NCBI RefSeq assembly: GCF_900107215.1
Contig: NZ_FNPD01000005.1
Span: 1-64,000 of the forward strand
Direction: 5' to 3'
Length of the DNA: 64,000 nt
Origin: Acetomicrobium thermoterrenum DSM 13490
GTDB taxonomy: Bacteria; Synergistota; Synergistia; Synergistales; Acetomicrobiaceae
Part shown: positions 59,182 through 64,000 of the stretch, piece after piece
Numbering within the stretch: position 1 is the first letter of the stretch
Layout of the letters: the number at the start of each line of letters is the position of its first letter
The notes under the pieces: generated by a model
Told to the model about the DNA's origin: nothing
The model's input: the letters and a program-made list of their open reading frames with translations, nothing else
Database searches by the model: none
Position numbers and translations under genes: made by a program

Positions 59182-59568
59182 TCACCAAAGGACTTCCACC
59201 GGATATTGAGAGATTTGAGAGTCAACCGTCAGAATGGGCAGCCCTTCTAATTGAGCTTGTGAAATTATCAAGCGATCAAAAGGGTCCCGATGATAGTCCG
59301 GAAGGGTATAGACATGCAAGACATGGCTTAAAACAATGGGCAGGTTTTCAATGGCGTTAAGGGCCACTTGTTCAGGGATAAAATGCTCAAGATTATCAGA
59401 AACCTTTAGCTTGCCAAGTTTAGCTTTTATTGCAATTTCCCAACCGCTGGCAGCGCTCAAGAATAATTGGTTTTTGCCATCACCCATAATTTCGCGAGCC
59501 TTTTCGGACAACCTTGGGTCATCTGTGATCCACCACAAAAACGCGTGGGTATCTAACAGCAGTCGCAT
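59182..59568 (-). CDS. vapC: PIN-domain ribonuclease toxin (VapC-like)
   Basis: 128 residues. PIN acidic residues are in LLLDTHAFLWW, ASGWEIAIKAKLGKL with the conserved Glu, DYHRDPFDRLIISQAQLEGL and ILTVDSQISQY. It cuts RNA in a metal-dependent way. It overlaps the preceding antitoxin gene by 16 bases and pairs with it. The HRDPFDR motif marks the common PIN subgroup partnered with Phd-type antitoxins. Confidence 0.9.
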   Translation of the reverse strand: MRLLLDTHAFLWWITDDPRLSEKAREIMGDGKNQLFLSAASGWEIAIKAKLGKLKVSDNLEHFIPEQVALNAIENLPIVLSHVLHVYTLPDYHRDPFDRLIISQAQLEGLPILTVDSQISQYPVEVLW

Positions 59569-59804
59569 TTTTCAAATTCATTAAGGATATCTTCGGGAAG
59601 TGGCGCATCAAAGTCGTCAGCGATGACTAGCTTCCGCTTTGCGCTTCCTGGAATGCGCTGTGCTGTCTGTCTTTCTATCGGCACCAGTCGGGCGACAGGT
59701 TTGCCTGCCCTTGCAATGATGACTTCTTTGCCTTCTTCCACTTGGGCTAAGAGCTTGGAAAGGTTGGTTTTGGCTTCATGAACATTTACCTTGAGCAACA
59801 TCAA
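59553..59804 (-). CDS. Phd/YefM-family antitoxin
   Basis: 83 residues at most, with a second ATG one codon in. The N-terminal Phd/YefM fold LLKVNVHEAKTNLSKLLAQV then EEGKEVIIARAGKPVARLVP is followed by a C-terminal toxin-binding tail. It is the antitoxin for the overlapping PIN toxin and should repress their promoter. A second MITE copy begins about 60 bases upstream. Confidence 0.9.
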   Translation of the reverse strand: MMLLKVNVHEAKTNLSKLLAQVEEGKEVIIARAGKPVARLVPIERQTAQRIPGSAKRKLVIADDFDAPLPEDILNEFEKCDCC

Positions 59805-59864
59805 GACTCACTCCTTTTTTAAAAGTATAGACTAAGTCATGGACTAAGTCAACTTGGCCTAACT

Positions 59865-59964
59865 GGGGTCACATCTTTAGTTTTGAATTTTGGCATTCTC
59901 GGACACCTCCGTTAACCTTTAAAGGTATTCAACCGGAAAATTCAAGATTAAAAACGTGAGCCCC
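59865..59964. mobile_element. MITE-like element, 100 bp, copy 2
   Basis: About 90 percent alike by eye to 57965-58064 and the same length, with both inverted ends (copies 13 and 14). The right end reads ACGTGAGCCCC. It separates the Phd-PIN pair from the hicB-hicA relic locus. Confidence 0.85.
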
Positions 59965-60018
59965 ATTCATTACCAGGAATACAACTTTATTCTATAATTA
60001 TCAATGAGGTGAAGATAA

Positions 60019-60267
60019 ATGTCCATATTGACTGCCTTCGTGGAAACAGCCATGCATGAGGCAAGGTACAAAATGCTCGAGGATGGCACGTTTTTTGGGG
60101 AAATTCCTTCTTGCCCCGGCGTGTGGGCAAACGAAAAGACCTTAGAAGTGTGCCGCGACGTGCTGAGGGAGGTCCTTGAAGAATGGCTGATCTTAAAGCT
60201 TCGAGACGGAGATTTTATCCCTACAATCGGCGGAATCGACCTTAACACAATAGCGGCTGAAGCATAA
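60019..60267 (+). CDS. hicB: HicB-family antitoxin (orphaned)
   Basis: 82 residues. HicB/UPF0150 features: ARYKMLEDGTFFGEIPSCPG, VWANEKTLEVCRDVLREVLE and a C-terminal DFIPTIGGIDLNTIA. Its start is well placed after GAGGTG. The toxin gene that follows (60258-60450) is frameshifted, so this antitoxin survives without an active partner. It might cross-react with HicA at 57481, but the two HicB proteins are not close. Confidence 0.82.
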   Translation: MSILTAFVETAMHEARYKMLEDGTFFGEIPSCPGVWANEKTLEVCRDVLREVLEEWLILKLRDGDFIPTIGGIDLNTIAAEA

Positions 60268-60450
60268 ACCCTAAAAGCCGGCGTGAACTGATCAAACGTT
60301 TGAAAACATTAGGTTTTAGCGGTCCATATTCCGGTGGACGTCATTCGTTTAAGGCGCGGTACTTTGAAATTTAGGGTACTAAATCCTCATGTGGGGGATA
60401 TCAGCATTCCACTGCTTAAAGAAATTTTAAGACAGGCGGGCATTTTTTGA
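60258..60450 (+). pseudogene. hicA toxin, frameshifted
   Basis: Frame one reads NPKSRRELIKRLKTLGFSGP then YSGGRHSFKARYFEI and a stop. A shift near 60365 restores the rest: LKFRVLNPHVGDISIPLLKE, ILRQAGIF and a stop at 60450. Together they make a full HicA with the catalytic GRHSF region. No start codon is seen. Loss of the toxin with retention of the antitoxin is the expected order of decay. Confidence 0.75.
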
Positions 60451-60493
60451 AGATGAGTGGAATAATACAAAATAAGATCAACCTGCCAGATTA

Positions 60494-60571
60494 AATTTAA
60501 AGATTAAAGATCCGATCCTTGTGCCGACCGAACATTTAACACCAAAAATTCAAGATTAAAGACCCGACCCC
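60494..60571 (-). repeat. Tandem pair of interspersed repeats (copies 15 and 16)
   Basis: Reverse-orientation copies at 60494-60519 and 60544-60571, joined by GTGCCGACCGAACATTTAAC. The same joining word, shortened to GTGCCGACACC, links copies 17 and 18 at 61241-61309. Confidence 0.8.
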
Positions 60572-60611
60572 ATTTCGAATGACTAGGAAGGCGGATTATC
60601 TGACGCAAACA

Positions 60612-60773
60612 TAAAAATAAGTTCTGTTGACCTTCAGCATAAAGCTTTAGATTGGAGATAGGATCTTTGACGATGCTTATCAATGTGTTGCTGCTAAATA
60701 TTATAAATTGAAAATAATTACCATGGACAAAGATTTCAAAAGGGCAAAAGACATTGATTTTCTGTTTTTATAA
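60612..60773 (+). pseudogene. PIN-domain toxin relic (C-terminal part)
   Basis: Frames read ISSVDLQHKALDWR and, after a shift near 60650, RIFDDAYQCVAAKYYKLKII then TMDKDFKRAKDIDFLFL and a stop. This matches the last helices and the final Asp strand of VapC-type PIN proteins. The N-terminal catalytic part is gone. 60774-60948 shows nothing else. Confidence 0.6.
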
Positions 60774-60948
60774 CATGTACCGAGGTAAAGCCCACGCAAA
60801 TATTCGTTTTACTAAAAAACCTATTTTAAGATATTTGCCATTCGGAGAGATCCCCTAGGCCGGCTACTTATATATAACCCGAACAAAAATCGACCAAACC
60901 AGTCATCACTGGTTAACCCTGCATCTGTGCCAAGTTCGTTTCGTTTAT

Positions 60949-61225
60949 TTACTGCCCAAGCAACTTCAAAACTTCGTCTTTGGATTTGGCGTCAAGGATG
61001 GCTTCCGCCGCAGCGTCGAGTTTAACTTCGTCGGTGACGGAGCGAATTATCTTTTCGTTAGAAGACGACAGGCCAAATTTTCGGCGCAACAGTTTTATAA
61101 GCAGATCTTGTTTGCCCTTGATTGTACCTCTAATCTCGCCTCTTTCTTCCCCTTGTTTAATCAGCTTTTCAGCAAAAGACGACATAATTTCTTCACCTCG
61201 AAGTTTTTTACTTTCCGCTGCATAA
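60949..61225 (-). pseudogene. Rpn-family nuclease, 5'-truncated copy
   Basis: The minus strand encodes EEIMSSFAEKLIKQGEERGE, IRGTIKGKQDLLIKLLRRKF and the tail ending KSKDEVLKLLGQ, nearly the same as the last 90 residues of the 58073-59083 protein. The nuclease domain is missing; the similarity ends about 20 bases before a repeat copy at 61241. Confidence 0.8.
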
Positions 61226-61240
61226 TGGTTTGGGTATGTC

Positions 61241-61309
61241 AAAATTCAAGATTAAAGACCCGACCCCAGTGCCGACACCAAAAATTCAAGATTAAAGACC
61301 TGACCCCGG
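61241..61309 (-). repeat. Tandem pair of interspersed repeats (copies 17 and 18)
   Basis: Reverse-orientation copies at 61241-61267 and 61280-61309. The second starts right after the stop codon of the UDP-glucose dehydrogenase gene. Confidence 0.85.
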
Positions 61310-61311
61310 GG

Positions 61312-62634
61312 TTACTGGCCCATGCCGAAGTACTTGAAGCCGCGGGATTCCATGTCTTTTTTCTTGTAGATGTTGCGCAGGTCGAAAAAGTAGGGCTGGC
61401 GCAGCAGTTCCTTTACCCTGTTTAAATCAAGGCTTCTGAACTGGTTCCATTCCGTGATGATTACCAGGGCGTCACTTCCTTCCATGGTCTCATATTCGTT
61501 TTGACAGTAAATGATCCTGTCTTCGATGTTTTTGAGCCTCCATTTGGCTTCCCTATGGGCTGCCGGGTCGTAGACCTTAAAGGTGACGCCTTTTTGAGCG
61601 AGCTCGTTTAGTATGGTTATGGAGGGTGCCTCGCGCATGTCGTCGGTGTTTGGCTTAAAGGCAAGCCCAAGCACTGCCAATTGCTTTCCCGATAAGTCCC
61701 CCAAGACGCGCTCTATCTTTTGTGCGGCCAAAAGCTTTTGGCGTTCGTTTGCCTCGACGGTCTGCTCGACCAAGCTTAAAGACACGCCGAATTTGCGCGC
61801 CATCTCGGCAAAGGCCCTGGTGTCTTTGGGAAAGCAGCTTCCGCCGTAGCCCGGCCCGGGGTGCAGGAACTTGGGCCCGATGCGGCCGTCCATGCCCATG
61901 GCCCTGGCGACGTCCTGCACGTTTGCCCCCACGTGCTCGCAAAGATTTGCTACCTCGTTTATGAAGGTTACCTTCATCGCCAAAAAGGCGTTTGAGGCGT
62001 ACTTTATCATCTCGGCCGTCTCTATGTTCGTCTCGACGAAGGGCGTCTCGTTTAAGTACAATACCCTGTAAACCTGCTTCATCACCTCAAGCGCCCGCTT
62101 TGAGTCCGTGCCGATGACCACCCTGTCGGGGTGGGTGAAGTCGTGCACGGCCGAGCCTTCCCGCAGGAATTCGGGGTTTGATACGACGTCAAACTCAAAG
62201 CTTGCCCCTCTTTTTGCCATCTCCTCGTTTATCCATTCTTTGACCTTTTTGCCCGTCCCGATGGGCACGGTGCTTTTGTTCACGATGACCGTGTAGCCGT
62301 TCATGTAGCGGGCGATGTCGCGGGCAACCTGCTCGACATACGTAAGGTCTGCGCTTCCGTCATCTGCGGGAGGCGTTCCCACGGCGATAAATATCACGTC
62401 GCAGCTTTCGACGGCCTGCCTTAAGTCGGTGGTAAACTCAAGCCTCTTGTAGTAGACGTTTCTTTCGACTATCGGCTGTAAGCCTGGCTCAAAGATGGGG
62501 ATCACGCCGCACTTCAGGCCTTTGATCTTTTCTTCGTCTTTGTCCACGCATATCACGTTTAATCCGAAATCAGACAAACAGCTTCCCGAAACAAGCCCAA
62601 CGTAACCCGTCCCAACGACGGCTATCCTGTTCAT
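61312..62634 (-). CDS. ugd: UDP-glucose 6-dehydrogenase
   Basis: 440 residues. NAD-binding GTGYVGLVSGSCLSDFG, substrate loop NPEFLREGSAV, the catalytic cysteine in GYGGSCFPKDTRAF (about residue 265) and the C-terminal LGLAFKPNTDDMREAPS. It oxidises UDP-glucose to UDP-glucuronate in the cytoplasm. It follows the epimerase gene by 20 bases, and the two enzymes act in sequence. The stop codon abuts an interspersed repeat. Confidence 0.94.
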   Translation of the reverse strand: MNRIAVVGTGYVGLVSGSCLSDFGLNVICVDKDEEKIKGLKCGVIPIFEPGLQPIVERNVYYKRLEFTTDLRQAVESCDVIFIAVGTPPADDGSADLTYVEQVARDIARYMNGYTVIVNKSTVPIGTGKKVKEWINEEMAKRGASFEFDVVSNPEFLREGSAVHDFTHPDRVVIGTDSKRALEVMKQVYRVLYLNETPFVETNIETAEMIKYASNAFLAMKVTFINEVANLCEHVGANVQDVARAMGMDGRIGPKFLHPGPGYGGSCFPKDTRAFAEMARKFGVSLSLVEQTVEANERQKLLAAQKIERVLGDLSGKQLAVLGLAFKPNTDDMREAPSITILNELAQKGVTFKVYDPAAHREAKWRLKNIEDRIIYCQNEYETMEGSDALVIITEWNQFRSLDLNRVKELLRQPYFFDLRNIYKKKDMESRGFKYFGMGQ

Positions 62635-62654
62635 GAACGTCCACTCCTTGCCCT

Positions 62655-63686
62655 TTAAACTTTATAATATTTCCTGTACCACTCCACGAACTTTGCCAAG
62701 CCCTCCTCTATTGGCGTCTCGGGCTTGAAACCGATGGCTTTTTCAAGGTCCGCCACGTCGGCGTAAGTCATTATAACGTCGCCAGGCTGCATGTCCAAGT
62801 ATACTTTTTGGGCCTTTTTGCCGAGGCAATTTTCAAGTACTGCAATGAACCTCGAAAGCTCAACGGGGCTGTTGTTGCCCAGGTTATAGATCTTGTAGGG
62901 CGCAAAGCTTTCGCTTATCGGGCCTGCCTTTTCGTTCCAGTCGGGGTTTGGTTTTGGCGTGAGGTCAATAAGGCGGTAAAGGGCTTTTACCACGTCGTCA
63001 ATGTAGGTAAAGTCGCGGCTCATCCTGCCGTGGTTGAAGACTTTGATGGGCACCCCTGCCAAGATGTCGCGGGTGAAGGAAAAGTAAGCCATGTCAGGCC
63101 TTCCCCAGGGGCCGTAGACGGTAAAAAGGCGCACCCCCGTCGAGGGGATGCCGTAAAGGTGGGCATAGGTGTGGGCCATCAATTCGTTTGCCTTTTTCGT
63201 GGCAGCATACAAGCTCACGGGGTGGTCCGTGTTGTGCTCCGTCGAAAAGGGGACGGTCTTATTGCCGCCGTAAACGGAGCTTGACGAGGCAAAAAGCAGG
63301 TGTTTAACGGGATAACTTCGGCAGGCTTCAAGGACATTTACGAACCCCACCAGGTTTGAATCCACGTAGGCGTAGGGGTTATCGAGGGAATAGCGCACCC
63401 CCGCCTGGGCCGCCAGGTTCACCACATATTCGGGCCTGCAAGCGGCAAAAATTTCGTCCACGACAGGTTTTTTCTTTAAGTCCGCGCGGTAAAAGACGAA
63501 GTTGCCATAGGCGCGCAGTATATCCAGGCGGTCTTCCTTGAGCTTGGGGTCGTAGTAGTTGTTTAGGTTGTCCAAGCCAACGACGAAATACCTTCGCTCA
63601 AGCATGAACTTAGCGAGATGAAAGCCGATAAATCCGGCAGCGCCGGTGATCAGGATTTTAGCCTGTATAGGCAAGGTGTCGGTCAT
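62655..63686 (-). CDS. UDP-glucuronate 4-epimerase (NAD-dependent epimerase/dehydratase family)
   Basis: 343 residues, extended short-chain dehydrogenase. Cofactor motif GAAGFIGFHLAKFML, Ser of SSSSVYGGN, the YxxxK pair in LYAATKKANELMAHTYAHLY, RLFTVYGPWGRPDM and SRDFTYIDDVV. The pairing with ugd and the GPWGRPDMAY motif favour conversion of UDP-glucuronate to UDP-galacturonate for surface polysaccharide. The upstream gene on the same strand is a glycosyltransferase end, consistent with a polysaccharide locus running beyond the window. Confidence 0.92.
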   Translation of the reverse strand: MTDTLPIQAKILITGAAGFIGFHLAKFMLERRYFVVGLDNLNNYYDPKLKEDRLDILRAYGNFVFYRADLKKKPVVDEIFAACRPEYVVNLAAQAGVRYSLDNPYAYVDSNLVGFVNVLEACRSYPVKHLLFASSSSVYGGNKTVPFSTEHNTDHPVSLYAATKKANELMAHTYAHLYGIPSTGVRLFTVYGPWGRPDMAYFSFTRDILAGVPIKVFNHGRMSRDFTYIDDVVKALYRLIDLTPKPNPDWNEKAGPISESFAPYKIYNLGNNSPVELSRFIAVLENCLGKKAQKVYLDMQPGDVIMTYADVADLEKAIGFKPETPIEEGLAKFVEWYRKYYKV

Positions 63687-63830
63687 TTGATGGTCTCCTT
63701 TGGTTAAATCTAAATCAGGCCTTTATGGGGAGCAAAGATTGCAAAATGGGTATTGTTATAATGTTAAGACAAAATACGGCTGCGAAGGGAAATTAGCCAT
63801 CTTTGCCGGCTTCGTTAACTTTTTAAATTA

Positions 63831-63858
63831 AGATTCAAGATTCAAGATGCGACCCCGG
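63831..63858 (-). repeat. Interspersed repeat copy 19, encoding the glycosyltransferase stop
   Basis: Reverse-orientation variant ending GCGACCCCGG. It encodes the last residues (GVAS) and TGA of the glycosyltransferase gene. 63687-63830 shows only AT-rich promoter-like sequence besides. Confidence 0.8.
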
Positions 63859-64000
63859 TGCTTTTTCTTGATAAATAAAGGTCATATATATCGGACATCT
63901 CGGCCAGGACATTTTCCAAAGAATAATCGCATATCTTTTTTTGCCCCGCAATGCCCATAGAAATTCGCAGTTGGCGATCCAAAATAAGTTTTTCAAATGC
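63842..64000 (-). CDS. Glycosyltransferase (group 1/GT4-like), C-terminal end (partial)
   Basis: The last 52 codons of a gene entering from the right edge: AFEKLILDRQLRISMGIAGQ, KKICDYSLENVLAEMSDIYD, then LYLSRKSTGVAS and a stop. The helix with LxDxxLRxxMGxxGxKxxxxYSxENV is the usual C-terminal end of GT-B glycosyltransferases. The final residues derive from the repeat. Context (ugd, epimerase) fits extracellular or capsular polysaccharide synthesis. Confidence 0.65.
   Translation of the reverse strand, partial: AFEKLILDRQLRISMGIAGQKKICDYSLENVLAEMSDIYDLYLSRKSTGVAS

Noticed and set aside
55828-61309. Repeated 27-30 bp units as a CRISPR array
   Set aside because: Spacing is irregular, orientation is mixed, units lie between genes and there are no regular spacers or cas genes.
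1-64000. tRNA, rRNA or known riboswitch genes
   Set aside because: I looked for tRNA-like CCA-ended cloverleaf blocks, rRNA and common riboswitch cores in the intergenic stretches and recognised none; a covariance-model scan would be needed to be certain.

Overview
This window looks like the chromosome of an anaerobic, amino-acid- and organic-acid-using bacterium with mid-range GC. The gene content (two TRAP transporters, three tandem M42 aminopeptidases, an aldehyde:ferredoxin oxidoreductase, archaeal-type split lipoate assembly genes, persulfide-handling genes, no respiratory-chain genes) would fit the Synergistota (Acetomicrobium/Anaerobaculum-like), but this placement is an inference from content; no rRNA or other phylogenetic marker is present.

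Layout. 0-5.6 kb: ISLre2-type transposase start, a small HExxH protein, and a five-gene ABC importer operon that includes an alkaline-phosphatase-superfamily hydrolase. 5.8-12.5 kb: an exported protein built of four repeats, a decayed ABC-ATPase copy, then two glycine-betaine/carnitine-type binding proteins flanking a choline/carnitine acyltransferase homologue, a family rarely seen in bacteria. 12.5-22.8 kb (minus strand): three M42 peptidases, a cupin protein, a GntR regulator, a TRAP transporter and uxuA/uxuB, read as a hexuronate uptake and catabolism operon with a promoter and operator upstream of uxuB. 22.9-28 kb: an M23-like protein, an MBL-fold hydrolase and a lipoate module (two radical SAM proteins of LipS1/LipS2 type plus split LplA/LplB). 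28-31.2 kb: YeeE-type transporter plus CoA-disulfide reductase/rhodanese fusion behind a CstR/CsoR-like operator. 31-35.8 kb: NudC, macrodomain protein, AroE, AroD, IclR. 36-38.7 kb: TusA-like protein, YedE transporter, flavin reductase.

From about 38.7 kb the window becomes a scrapyard with functional islands: pieces of an ISNCY transposase, a serine recombinase, a response regulator, Rpn nucleases, PIN and Hic genes lie between intact genes (AOR, HepT-MntA, cadmium/zinc ATPase with its ArsR regulator, RelB-YafQ, HicBA, Phd-PIN, Rpn nuclease, UDP-glucuronate synthesis). An IclR-TRAP-M20 catabolic island (43.8-49.85 kb) lies between two near-identical copies of about 0.33 kb derived from the 5' flank of the HepT-MntA operon; the second copy interrupts a yitT-like gene.

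A short repeat with core GGGGTCGGATCTTTAATCTT occurs 19 times: once near the left end and 18 times after 42.2 kb. It occurs singly, in tandem, and as inverted pairs bounding a 100-bp MITE-like element found twice. Many copies begin at or just after a stop codon, and in two genes the repeat itself supplies the last codons and the stop. No transposase for it is visible in the window.
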